Notes: generated from the letters alone by a model not told the origin. A DNA stretch of 37,798 nucleotides from Streptomyces canus (GCF_001514145.1 NZ_KQ948671.1:129697-167494); one strand, 5' to 3'; shown: positions 14,799-22,742, counted from the first letter of the stretch. Program-made: numbers and translations.

Positions 14799-15568
14799 AC
14801 GGTGCCTTCCTCGTCGTTCTCGCGGGTGAGCGTGTACCAGCCGTCGCGCGACATCCCGGTCGCCCGGAACCCCTGCCCGAAGGCCTCCGTGAACACCTCG
14901 CGCACGGCCCGCCGCCAGCGCAGCGCGAGCGCCGGGTCGGCGGCCCGCAGCTTGACGACGTCGTCCGGGACCCGGCACCAGACGTGCAGGTCGGCGAGGT
15001 CGCGGCGGGCGAGCGTTCCTCCGTCGGGGCCCCGGTGGGTGGCGGGCGCGGCCTCGCGCTCCCCCGGGTCGTACGGCTGTCCCGGCGCCACCAGGTCCCA
15101 GGTCACCGTCAGCCGGTCGCTCTCGTCGCCGTCGTTCACGCCGTCCCTCATGGGGCCGTAGAAATCGACGACGTACTCGGTGCCGACCGCGCCCAGCTTC
15201 GCCAGGTTGAAGCGGGCGTTGCGGGCGACCAGCGGGTCGAAGGTCCAGCGCATGGTGCGGACGCCGAGGCCGAGCGCCCAGTCCCGCTGCGCCTGCTTCA
15301 CCTGCTGTCCGAGCCCGGGCTCCGCGGCGGCGACCAGGGAGTACACCTCCTGCGAGCCCGGCGGCCCGAACACTGCGGCGCAGGCCCCGGCGAGGCGTTC
15401 ACCGTCGTACGCGGCGTGCACCGCGCCGCCCGCGTGGACCAGGCTGCGCAGCACCTCGGCCGGATAGGGCGGAGCGGTGCGCGGGGTCCGCCACACCTCG
15501 CCGAAATACGCGCTGACGGCACCGAGGCCGGCGACGTCGTGGACGGTACGGATACTCACTCCGGTCAT
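14795..15568 (-). CDS. GNAT-family acyltransferase coupled to the racemase (257 aa)
   Basis: Resembles the COG3375-type predicted GNAT proteins found beside N-succinylamino acid racemases. The acetyl-CoA fold is suggested by AAYDGERLAGACAAVFGP, GLGQQVKQAQRDWALGLGV (helix after the pyrophosphate loop) and MRWTFDPLVARNARFNLAKLGA. The latter is characteristic of the group, as is the following YVVDFYGPM. In characterised pathways converting D- to L-amino acids, the acyltransferase makes the N-succinyl substrate for the racemase; that role is inferred here. The ATG at 15568 has GGAG 9 bases upstream. It diverges from a PucR regulator. No N-succinyl-amino acid deacylase, the third step, lies in the window. 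Confidence 0.8.
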   Translation of the reverse strand: MTGVSIRTVHDVAGLGAVSAYFGEVWRTPRTAPPYPAEVLRSLVHAGGAVHAAYDGERLAGACAAVFGPPGSQEVYSLVAAAEPGLGQQVKQAQRDWALGLGVRTMRWTFDPLVARNARFNLAKLGAVGTEYVVDFYGPMRDGVNDGDESDRLTVTWDLVAPGQPYDPGEREAAPATHRGPDGGTLARRDLADLHVWCRVPDDVVKLRAADPALALRWRRAVREVFTEAFGQGFRATGMSRDGWYTLTRENDEEGTV

Positions 15569-15602
15569 GTGCCGAGTCTCCGGCCCGGACGGCCGCCCTG
15601 CG

Positions 15603-15618
15603 TTGTGCAGTCCCACAA
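15603..15618. promoter_or_regulatory. Inverted repeat in the racemase-operon / PucR divergent promoter
   Basis: TTGTG and CACAA are separated by 6 bases in the 98-base gap between the GNAT gene and the PucR gene. A self-complementary GTACGTAC follows at 15622-15629. Position and symmetry suggest a site for the PucR-family protein. The PucR consensus of Bacillus is different, so this is inference. Confidence 0.4.
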
Positions 15619-15666
15619 TGAGTACGTACGTCTCTTTGCGGATCGGCTGAACCATCTGGGGGCCCC

Positions 15667-17214
15667 ATGGACGTCTGCACCCTCGGGGACCTCCTGGACG
15701 CCGTCGGCGGTACGTCCGTACGCCTGCACACCGCGCCCGCCGGGCTCGCCGTCCCGGTCACGGAGGCGCTCCTCTACGACGCCCACGCCCCGCTCCCCCA
15801 GGTGCCGGGCGCGCTGCTGCTGGCGGTCGGGGTGCGGGCGGCCACGGCCGGACCGCTGGTGAGGGCGGCCGCGGAGGCCGGGATGGCCGGCCTGGTGGTG
15901 CGCGGTGCGGACGGGCCGACGGCCGAGGCGGAGACGTACGGCGTGGCGCTGCTGTCCGTCGCCGAGGACACCGCCTGGCACCGGGCACATCTGCTGCTGG
16001 CGTCGGCGATCGGCGCCCGGCCGGTCCCGGCCACGGGCGGCCACGGCGACCTCTTCGCGCTCGCCGACGCCATCGCGGCGGCGACCGGCGGGGCGACGGC
16101 CGTGGAGGACCCGCGCCGGCGGATCCTCGCCTACTCCACTGTCCCCGGCCAGCCGGTCGACGAGGACCGCCGCCAGGGCATCCTGGGCCTCCAGGTACCG
16201 GCGGCTGTGGAGAACACCGAGCAGTACCGGATGCTGTTCGCGGCCGACGGCCCGCTGCGGCTGCCCGCGCTGGGGGACGGCACCCTGCCGCGCCTCGCGG
16301 TCGCCGTCCGGGCGGGCGGGGAGACCCTCGGCTCGGTGTGGGTCGTCGACGACGGCACGCTCGCGGCGGACGCGGAGGAGACGCTCGTCCAGGGGGCGAC
16401 GACGGCGGCACTGCTGCTCCTGCGGGCGCGGGCGGCACAGGAGCTGGCCCGGCACCAGAACAGCGATCTGCTGCGGCGGGTGCTGGAGGGGACGGCGGAC
16501 GCGGCAACGTCCGCCGTGGGACTGGGAGTCGAAGGCCCGGTACGGGTGGCCGCCTTCGTCCTGGACGCGACCGGTCTTCCGGACGCCGAGCAGACCGCGC
16601 TGCGGCTGCTGGACGTCGTACGGCTGCAGTGCGCGGCGCGATACGGGCGGCATGCGTGTGTGCTGACCGACGGGGTGGTGTACGCGCTGTTGCCGGCGCC
16701 CGGGGAGCGCCATCGGCGGCTTGCGGAGGACATCGTCGCGCGGGCGGGACAGTCGCTGAGGGTGCCGGTGCGGGCGGGGCTGGGCGAGGTGGTGGCGGGG
16801 CTCGGGGAGGTCGCCGGGTCGCGGGCGGACGCCGATCTCGTGCTGCGGGTGCTCGGGCCCTCGCTGCCGGTGGCGACGATCGACGAGGTGCGGCCGCGGG
16901 TGACGCTGCTGCGGCTTGCGGAAGTACTCGGTGAAAAGCGGGAGTTGACCGCGGGATCCTGGCGGCGGGTGCTGGCGTACGACGACGAGCACGGGACCGA
17001 CTACGCCCGCACGCTGGTCTGTTGGTTCGACGCGGGGTGCGACATGGCGGAGGCGGCGCGGCTCCTGGCCGTCCATCCGAACACGTGCCGCTACCGGCTG
17101 AAGCAGGCACGCAAGCACGTCGGGATCGACCTGGACGATCCCGACGAACGGCTGGTGCTGTGGCTGCAGTTGAGGGTGCTGGCGGGTCTCGGGCCTGGGG
17201 CGGCTGCAGGTTGA
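15667..17214 (+). CDS. PucR-family transcriptional regulator (515 aa)
   Basis: An N-terminal PucR-like ligand domain (~1-130; PVTEALLYDAHAPLPQVPGA), a middle GGDEF-like/CdaR region (~230-420; ENTEQYRMLFAADGPLRLPAL) and a C-terminal helix-turn-helix (~450-500) are seen. The HTH sequence is DMAEAARLLAVHPNTCRYRL, then KQARKHVGIDLDDPDERLVL. This is typical of regulators of purine, amino acid and sugar-acid catabolism that sense a pathway intermediate. It diverges from the racemase/acyltransferase pair with only 98 bases between, so it most likely controls them. Its stop codon lies inside the first copy of a 38-base-period repeat. Confidence 0.9.
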   Translation: MDVCTLGDLLDAVGGTSVRLHTAPAGLAVPVTEALLYDAHAPLPQVPGALLLAVGVRAATAGPLVRAAAEAGMAGLVVRGADGPTAEAETYGVALLSVAEDTAWHRAHLLLASAIGARPVPATGGHGDLFALADAIAAATGGATAVEDPRRRILAYSTVPGQPVDEDRRQGILGLQVPAAVENTEQYRMLFAADGPLRLPALGDGTLPRLAVAVRAGGETLGSVWVVDDGTLAADAEETLVQGATTAALLLLRARAAQELARHQNSDLLRRVLEGTADAATSAVGLGVEGPVRVAAFVLDATGLPDAEQTALRLLDVVRLQCAARYGRHACVLTDGVVYALLPAPGERHRRLAEDIVARAGQSLRVPVRAGLGEVVAGLGEVAGSRADADLVLRVLGPSLPVATIDEVRPRVTLLRLAEVLGEKRELTAGSWRRVLAYDDEHGTDYARTLVCWFDAGCDMAEAARLLAVHPNTCRYRLKQARKHVGIDLDDPDERLVLWLQLRVLAGLGPGAAAG

Positions 17215-17276
17215 GCAGGTGGGCATGTCGGCGGGCGGTGAGTGTCGGTTGAGTACGTGGGCATGTCGACCGGCGG
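17209..17276 (+). repeat. Two-copy imperfect direct repeat (period 38)
   Basis: Copies at 17209-17238 and 17247-17276 agree at 26 of 30 bases; both begin GGTTGAG and share GTGGGCATGTCG. The first copy overlaps the PucR stop codon. It looks like one of the short dispersed repeats of Streptomyces intergenic DNA. No coding sense is apparent. Confidence 0.75.
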
Positions 17277-17291
17277 CGACCGCACCCACCC

Positions 17292-17347
17292 AGGGGCGCG
17301 GGGCTGTATCGATCTGCGGCTACCGCCGCGCGGGCGCGACCAGCCCC
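17292..17347. repeat. Streptomyces-type palindromic intergenic element / terminator
   Basis: GGGGCTG (17300-17306) pairs with CAGCCCC (17341-17347), and an inner GCGG / CCGC hairpin (17316-17326) sits in the loop. The flanks AGGGGCGCGGGG and GCGCGACCAGCCCCCACC are recognised as the dispersed element common between convergent Streptomyces genes. It lies between convergent PucR and IclR genes and may act as a bidirectional terminator, though it has no T-tract. Confidence 0.6.
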
Positions 17348-17387
17348 CACCGGACCCGCGGTCGACGACGAAGCCGCACCGCTCAGC

Positions 17388-18029
17388 TCAGCGCAGCGCC
17401 TCCGCGACCTCCCGCGCCGCGTCCACCACCCGCGGCCCCACCCGCTCCGGCACCGCGTCGGCCAGCATCACGACCCCCACGCTGCCCTCGACCCCGGTGA
17501 CCCCGAGCAGAGGAGCGGCCGCCCCACTGGCCCCGGCCTCCAGCTCGCCGTGCGTCAGCATGTACCCTGGCTCCCCGAACCCCTGCTGCCGAGCCGCGAG
17601 AATCGCCCGCCCAGCCGCCCCACGGTCCAGCGGATGCCGGAACCCCGCCCGATACGCCACGTGATAGTCCGTCCACGTGGGCTCCACGACGGCCACGGCC
17701 AGCGCGTCGGCTCCGTCCACCAGGGTGAGGTGTGCCGTCGCCCCGATGTCCTCCGCGAGCGAGCGCAGGGCGGGCAACGCGGCCTCCCGTACCAGCGGAT
17801 GCACCTGCCGCCCGAGCCGCAGTACTCCCAGCCCCACCCGGGCACGCCCGCCCAGATCACGCCGAACGAGGGCGTGCTGCTCCAGCGTGGCCAGCAACCG
17901 GTACACCACGGTCCGGTTCACACCCAGTTTGTTGGAAAGCTCGGTGACGGTGAGCCCGTGGTCCGTGTCGGCCAGGAGCTTGAGGACACGCAGTCCCCGG
18001 TCAAGCGTCTGAGAGGTCTCCGCGGTCAC
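17388..18029 (-). CDS. IclR-family transcriptional regulator (213 aa)
   Basis: The N-terminal winged helix reads QTLDRGLRVLKLLADTDHGL, then TVTELSNKLGVNRTVVYRLL and ATLEQHALVRRD. The effector domain has GATAHLTLVDGADALAVAVVE, DRGAAGRAILAARQ and GVVMLADAVPERVG. The GTG at 18029 is chosen because GGAGGAG lies 8 bases upstream. A GTG at 18038 would sit almost on the ribosome site, and longer readings have none. The length is a little short of the usual ~250 aa. No obvious target operon is adjacent: the neighbours are a convergent PucR gene and a helicase gene read in the same direction. Confidence 0.9.
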   Translation of the reverse strand: MTAETSQTLDRGLRVLKLLADTDHGLTVTELSNKLGVNRTVVYRLLATLEQHALVRRDLGGRARVGLGVLRLGRQVHPLVREAALPALRSLAEDIGATAHLTLVDGADALAVAVVEPTWTDYHVAYRAGFRHPLDRGAAGRAILAARQQGFGEPGYMLTHGELEAGASGAAAPLLGVTGVEGSVGVVMLADAVPERVGPRVVDAAREVAEALR

Positions 18030-18331
18030 GACGCCCACTCCTCCAAGTGGTGAGGTCGGCGGGCCCCTCACGGCGGTGCGTCACCGAGTCCCGTCGGTGA
18101 CGCGCTTCAGAGGCCGCCGATCGGACGGCGGCCCGGTCTGTTCCGGACCGCGTCGCTTCACGGCTGCGCTCCGCGGCGGCGCTGCCACGGGGCGTGTGCG
18201 TAGCGGGACAGTAGCGAAGCGGGTTCGCTCAGCGGAAGCCTCCGTCCAGAATCCGGGCAGTAGCCGGTACGGACCACTCCGTTTGTCCTGATACGTACGG
18301 TCCCGCGCCGCGAGGCGACAGGCGCCCCGCG
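18030..18331. other. Gene-free 302-base spacer with hairpins
   Basis: No supported gene on either strand. At 18078-18103 there is a strong inverted repeat with 10-base arms (GCGTCACCGA and TCGGTGACGC) and a 6-base loop. A smaller one (AGCGAA, loop of 5, TTCGCT) is at 18213-18229. The first lies about 50 bases upstream of the IclR start and ~230 bases past the helicase stop, so it could be an IclR operator or a late terminator. Confidence 0.6.
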
Positions 18332-20122
18332 TCACCTCATCCGGGTGGCCCACTCCTGCACCTTGGCGATCCGCTGCCGCAGCTGACCGGCCGTGGCCTC
18401 GGCACTCGGCGGTCCACCGCACACCCGGCGCAGCTCGGTGTGGATCACTCCGTGCGGCTTGCCGCTCTGGTGGACGTAGGCACTCACCATCGTGTTGAGC
18501 TGCTTGCGCAGCTCCATCATCTCCTTGTGCGAGACGACGGGCCGCCGCTCGGCGGGCAGCTCGAGGAGGTCCGCCTCGGCGTCCGGCTTCTTACGGCTGT
18601 GCGCGATCTGCCGGGCCTGCCGCTTCTGGAGCAGCAGCTGCACCTGGTCCGGCTCCAGGAGCCCGGGAATCCCGAGGTAGTCCTGCTCCTCCTCGCTCCC
18701 CGGGTGCGCCTGCATGCCGAACTCGGCACCGTCGTAGAGGACGCGGTCGAAGACGGCCTCGGACTCCAGCGCCTCGAAAGCGAACTGCTCCTGCTCGCCG
18801 GTGTCCTCGTCCTCCTCCTTGTTCGCCTCCTCCATCTCCTTCTCGGACTCGGCGTAGGGGTCCTCCTCACCCTCCTTCTTCGGCTTGTCGAGGGCGTGGT
18901 CCCGTTCCACCTCCATCTCGTTGGCGAAGGTCAGGAGGTCCGGGACGGTCGGGAGGAAGACGGAGGCGGTCTCACCGCGCCGCCGGGACCGTACGAAACG
19001 GCCGACGGCCTGCGCGAAGAAGAGCGGCGTGGAGATGGTGGTGGCGTAGACGCCCACGGCGAGGCGGGGCACGTCGACGCCCTCGGAGACCATCCGGACG
19101 GCGACCATCCACCGGTCGTTGCTCGCACTGAAGTCGTCGATCCGCTTGGACGCGCCGGCGTCGTCGGACAGGACGAGGGTCGCCTTGTTGCCCGTGATCT
19201 CGCGGATCAGCTTGGCGTACGCGCGCGCGGAGTCCTGGTCGGAGGCGATGACGAGGGCACCGGCGTCCGGGATGCCCTTCCTGACCTCGGTCAGCCGCTG
19301 GTCGGCGGCGCGCAGGACGCTCGGCATCCACTCACCGCGCGGATCCAGGGCCGTACGCCAGGCCTGGCTGATCGCGTCCTTGGTCATGGGTTCGCCGAGC
19401 CGGGCGGCGATCTCGTCGCCGGCCTTGGTCCGCCAGCGCATGTTGCCGCTGTAGGAGAGGAAGATGACCGGCCGCACGACATGGTCGGCCAGCGCGTTCC
19501 CGTACCCGTAGGTGTAGTCGGCGGCCGACCGCCGGATGCCGTCGTTGCCCTCCTCGTACGCCACGAAGGGGATGGGGTTGGTGTCGGACCGGAAGGGCGT
19601 ACCGGTGAGCGCGAGCCGGCGGGTGGCGGGCTCGAAGGCCTCCAGGCAGGCCTCGCCCCAGGACTTGGAGTCACCGGCGTGGTGGATCTCGTCGAGGATG
19701 ACGAGGGTCTTGCGCTGCTCGACCCGGTTGCGATGGAGCATGGGCCGTACACCCACGCCCGCATAGGTGACGGCGACGCCGTGGTAGTCCTTGCCGAGCG
19801 GTCCGGCGCTGTACTCGGGATCGAGCTTGATCCCTATCCGCGCCGCCGCCTCGGCCCACTGCTTCTTCAGATGCTCGGTGGGCGCGACGACCGTCACCTG
19901 CTGCACGACATGGTGGTGCAGCAGCCAGGAGGCGAGGGTGAGGGCGAAGGTGGTCTTGCCCGCGCCGGGGGTCGCGACGGCCAGGAAGTCGCGCGGCTGC
20001 TCCTGGACGTACTTGTCCAACGCCCCTTGCTGCCAGGCACGCAGCTTGCTGGCGGTACCCCAGGGGGCCCGGCCGGGGAAGGCGGGGGAAAGGTGGTGGG
20101 AGGAGGCGGCGGTGGTAGTCAC
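18332..20122 (-). CDS. Superfamily 2 DEAD/DEAH-box helicase (596 aa)
   Basis: The motor is complete: motif I ATPGAGKTTFA (about 50-60), motif II DEIH (144-147), motif III-like TGTPF (173-177), motif V VRMVSEGVDVP and motif VI QAVGRFVRSRR (370-380). An RxW-Q site near residues 25-31 fits a Q-like motif. After the second RecA domain comes a highly acidic segment (~410-450; EKEMEEANKEEDEDTGEQEQ). It precedes a C-terminal domain with two amphipathic, Arg-rich stretches. Nucleic-acid substrate is unknown; the type resembles the restriction/RecG-like helicases conserved in actinobacteria. The GTG at 20122 is used; no closer start gives a full N-terminus. It appears monocistronic. Confidence 0.9.
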   Translation of the reverse strand: MTTTAASSHHLSPAFPGRAPWGTASKLRAWQQGALDKYVQEQPRDFLAVATPGAGKTTFALTLASWLLHHHVVQQVTVVAPTEHLKKQWAEAAARIGIKLDPEYSAGPLGKDYHGVAVTYAGVGVRPMLHRNRVEQRKTLVILDEIHHAGDSKSWGEACLEAFEPATRRLALTGTPFRSDTNPIPFVAYEEGNDGIRRSAADYTYGYGNALADHVVRPVIFLSYSGNMRWRTKAGDEIAARLGEPMTKDAISQAWRTALDPRGEWMPSVLRAADQRLTEVRKGIPDAGALVIASDQDSARAYAKLIREITGNKATLVLSDDAGASKRIDDFSASNDRWMVAVRMVSEGVDVPRLAVGVYATTISTPLFFAQAVGRFVRSRRRGETASVFLPTVPDLLTFANEMEVERDHALDKPKKEGEEDPYAESEKEMEEANKEEDEDTGEQEQFAFEALESEAVFDRVLYDGAEFGMQAHPGSEEEQDYLGIPGLLEPDQVQLLLQKRQARQIAHSRKKPDAEADLLELPAERRPVVSHKEMMELRKQLNTMVSAYVHQSGKPHGVIHTELRRVCGGPPSAEATAGQLRQRIAKVQEWATRMR

Positions 20123-20268
20123 GGTCTCCGTCGGGGTCGAGCGGCTCGGCGTGTCTTCGGCGGTGTCTTCGTTCGGCTGTGTATGACGACCGGGTCACCT
20201 TACCGGCGGGCCGATGCCGTCAACGCGCGGACGGGGCCGGGGCGGCGGCGGGTGGGACCGAGGTCACA

Positions 20269-20658
20269 TCACCGCTCGGCCAGGTCTCGCAGCACCTCGG
20301 AGATTGCCTTGACCTCGTCCGGGCCGCCGGTCGCCACGGCGATGACCAGTCGCTCGGCCGCGTCGACGTCAGGGCGCAGCTGGACGTCGTTCATAGCCAG
20401 GAAGGCGACACAGGACACCCAGGCCGTGCGCTTGTTCCCGTCGATGAAGGGACGGTTGATCGCCAGTGACTGCAACAGCGCCGCCGCCTTGTCGAACAGG
20501 TCGGCGTACGCCTCCTGTCCGAACATCGACGCGGAGGGGCGATGCACGGCCGACTCCAGCAGACCCGCGTCGCGAACAACGACGCCCTGGTCATCGACAG
20601 CATGCTGGGCGATGGCCAGGACGTCCTCAGCGGTGTCAAACTGGTACCACTCATGCAT
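20269..20658 (-). CDS. Doc/Fic-like protein with altered catalytic motif, no adjacent antitoxin (129 aa)
   Basis: Has the Doc-type Fic fold: LAIAQHAVDDQGV, LLESAVHRP, YADLFDKAAALLQSLA, the Fic-motif region INRPFIDGNKRTAW (about residues 68-81), then VSCVAFLAMND. Canonical Doc proteins have His at the first motif position (HxFxxxNK). Here that codon reads CGT (Arg), one transition from CAT (His). Doc phosphorylates EF-Tu, and the His is essential. The start overlaps the MFS gene stop by 8 bases (ATGCATGA), so no Phd-type antitoxin lies just upstream; none lies downstream either. It may be an inactivated toxin or a domesticated protein. Confidence 0.85.
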   Translation of the reverse strand: MHEWYQFDTAEDVLAIAQHAVDDQGVVVRDAGLLESAVHRPSASMFGQEAYADLFDKAAALLQSLAINRPFIDGNKRTAWVSCVAFLAMNDVQLRPDVDAAERLVIAVATGGPDEVKAISEVLRDLAER

Positions 20659-22105
20659 GCCGCGTCCGCAACCGCGTGGTCACCCACGCCCCCACCAACG
20701 CCACCCCCGCCATGGGCAGGAACACCACGGCGAACGCGGCCGGATGCGAGCCGGACGCCTCCGTCGCCGTATGGCTCACCGTGCCGCCGCCCAGCGCCGC
20801 GAAGGCCGCACCCCCCGCCGCCAGCAGGACGGCGTTGGAGAGGCCGTCGGAGATCTGGAGGGAGGCGGAGTTGGTGCCGGCCTCCTCGGGGGCGGAGAGA
20901 TGCAGCAGAAGCACACTCGACGAGGAGATCACCAGTCCCATCCCGAAGCAGCCGAAGCCCCAGGCGACGGCGACGGTCCAGACGGGCACGGAGTGGATCA
21001 GCACACTCGGCGCGGCGGCGATCGCGGCCGCGACCAGCACCATCCCCCCGGTCATCAGCCGTTCCCGGTACGGCTCCACCCGCGCCCGCGACTGCACCCA
21101 CGACCCCAGCGCCCACGTAACGCCGCCCGCCGCGAGCGAGAACCCGGCCAGCGTCGGCGACAGCCCCCGCTGGGTGACCAGCATCAACGGCACGAAGGAC
21201 TCGGCGGCGACGAAGGACCCCGCGGCGACCCCGCGCAACAGCACGACGGAGGGCAGCCCGCGCGCCGCCCGGTACGTCCCGCGCGGGAGCAGCCCGAGCA
21301 CGGCCGGCACGAGCAGCGCGACGCCCGCGAGGCCGGGGAGCAGGGAGAGGGGACGCAGATCCTGGGCGGCGTACTGGAGGAGCCCGGCGCCGAGGGAGAT
21401 CCCGAGGGCGAGCCGGATGCGGCGACGGTCGAAGGCGGCCTGTCCATGGTCGTCGTCGACCGGACCGGACGCCCGCCGCCGTATCTGCGGCAGGGCGAGC
21501 ACCAGCGGAAAGACCACCAGCACCGGAATCCCGACGAACACCCACCGCCACCCGAGGTGCTCGGTCACGGCCCCGGCCGCGAGCGGCCCCACGATCGAGG
21601 GCACGACCCAGCCCGCCGCGAACGCCGCCATGATCGCGGGCCGCAACCGCTCCGGGTAGGCCCGCCCGACGACGACATACAGGGCCACGATGACCAGCCC
21701 GCCCCCGAACCCCTGCACGGCCCGACCGAGAATGAACTGCCACATCGCGACGGCCGTCCCGGACAGCAGCAGCCCGGCACCGAAGCCGGCGATCCCACCG
21801 GCCAAGGCCCCGAGCGGCCCCCGCCGATCCGCCCACTGCCCGGCGAGCACCATCCCGAACAGGCTGGTGGTGAAGTACCCGGAGAACGCGAACGCGTAGA
21901 GCGCGACCCCGTCCAACTCCCGCGCGGCAACCGGCATCGCGGTCCCGACAGCGGTGGCCTCGAACGCGATGAGCAGCACGACGGACACGATGCCGAGACT
22001 CAGCGCCCGGTACGAACGCCCCAGCACCCCCTCCCCCACCTCGTCACCGGACAGGACCTCAGGCTCGCCGACGACACCGGCATCACGCGGTTCCAGAACT
22101 GCCAT
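20651..22105 (-). CDS. Major facilitator superfamily transporter (484 aa)
   Basis: Some 12-14 membrane segments are visible. The motif A region is GQWADRRGPLGALAGG (between TM2 and TM3), and GRAVQGFGGGLVIVALYVVVGR resembles the drug:H+ antiporter motif B/C. The two halves are separated by a charged loop (PQIRRRASGPVDDDHGQA). The ATG at 22105 places ~35 cytoplasmic residues before TM1; a GTG at 22126 adds seven. Substrate cannot be told; drug or metabolite export is the usual role of this group. It overlaps the downstream Doc-like gene by 8 bases, so the two are probably one transcript. Confidence 0.9.
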   Translation of the reverse strand: MAVLEPRDAGVVGEPEVLSGDEVGEGVLGRSYRALSLGIVSVVLLIAFEATAVGTAMPVAARELDGVALYAFAFSGYFTTSLFGMVLAGQWADRRGPLGALAGGIAGFGAGLLLSGTAVAMWQFILGRAVQGFGGGLVIVALYVVVGRAYPERLRPAIMAAFAAGWVVPSIVGPLAAGAVTEHLGWRWVFVGIPVLVVFPLVLALPQIRRRASGPVDDDHGQAAFDRRRIRLALGISLGAGLLQYAAQDLRPLSLLPGLAGVALLVPAVLGLLPRGTYRAARGLPSVVLLRGVAAGSFVAAESFVPLMLVTQRGLSPTLAGFSLAAGGVTWALGSWVQSRARVEPYRERLMTGGMVLVAAAIAAAPSVLIHSVPVWTVAVAWGFGCFGMGLVISSSSVLLLHLSAPEEAGTNSASLQISDGLSNAVLLAAGGAAFAALGGGTVSHTATEASGSHPAAFAVVFLPMAGVALVGAWVTTRLRTRHA

Positions 22106-22231
22106 GCCCGCCAGAGTAAGGTCCACAGCCCCCGTTGACCCCTGTCAAAAGCCCGCCCGGCCCTGAGACCTTGGTCGTACGACCAGCGCAATTCCACCGA
22201 GCTCGGCAGGAACACCTCGCTCCACCGACCC

Positions 22232-22329
22232 GGCCGTGTGCCCGAGTGCTTCAGGGACTCGCCTGCACTGCATCCATCAGCGAGCTCCGCTCGCGGGGAG
22301 TTACACGAGTTCGATTCCCGCCACGGCCT
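22232..22329 (+). pseudogene. Disrupted tRNA-Cys copy
   Basis: The 5' half (acceptor strand, D-arm and anticodon-stem strand, GGCCGTGTGCCCGAGTG...) and the 3' end (T-loop, CACGGCC acceptor strand, discriminator T) match the intact tRNA at 22566-22637. However, 26 extra bases lie from the anticodon loop into the variable region. The insertion includes a CTGCA duplication and a small CTCC/GGAG hairpin. The T-stem also has two changes that break pairs (ACGAG for GCGGG). It cannot fold as a standard tRNA. Confidence 0.75.
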
Positions 22330-22565
22330 CTTCCGCCAGCGCCCGCCTTCCCCCGCGATGAGCCGCGCACCGCTGAGCGGTGTGCACAGGGCAGCCTCCA
22401 CGGTGTCCAGCCGCGTCACGACACGTAGTGGGCATGGCGCACAGCTTTCATGAACGGCGTATGGCAGTCCCATTGCAGCACCCAGGAAACCCTTGAGCCT
22501 CCCCGCACCCTCGCCATACGGTCGCATCACAGCGTTCGGAACGAGCACCTCGCTCAACCCGACCC

Positions 22566-22637
22566 GGCCGTGTGCCCGAGTGGTTCAGGGACTCGCCTGC
22601 AAAGCGAGTTACGCGGGTTCGATTCCCGCCACGGCCT
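22566..22637 (+). tRNA. tRNA-Cys (GCA)
   Basis: Cloverleaf read directly: acceptor GGCCGTG / CACGGCC, D-stem CCC/GGG, and anticodon stem CTCGC / GCGAG around the loop CTGCAAA (anticodon GCA). The T-arm is GCGGG-TTCGATT-CCCGC and the discriminator is T. A U73 discriminator is a cysteine identity element, which supports the call. It is 72 bases long, with no CCA encoded. A terminator follows. Confidence 0.93.
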
Positions 22638-22655
22638 CTGTAGTGCAGAGACAGG

Positions 22656-22686
22656 GGCGGCGTCTTGTTCAAGGCGCCGCCTTCTT
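22656..22686 (+). terminator. Rho-independent terminator after tRNA-Cys
   Basis: A perfect 7-bp stem GGCGGCG / CGCCGCC with a 12-base loop is followed by TTCTT. It begins 18 bases after the tRNA and fits the end of that transcript. The next gene, on the same strand, starts 57 bases later with its own ribosome site. Confidence 0.75.
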
Positions 22687-22742
22687 CGCTGTGCAGCGCT
22701 CTACGCTTGCGGTCGGCAGTGGTGCGAGCAAGGAGTGTGGAC

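Noticed and set aside
18440..22138. A 1232-codon open frame on the plus strand opposite the helicase, Doc-like and MFS genes
   Set aside because: It is antisense to three well-supported genes, and its composition (Arg/Gly/His/Pro, no domain) is that of the complementary frame of high-GC coding DNA.
22106..22231. A gene upstream of the broken tRNA copy
   Set aside because: Available frames are short, lack a ribosome site, and run into the tRNA copies.
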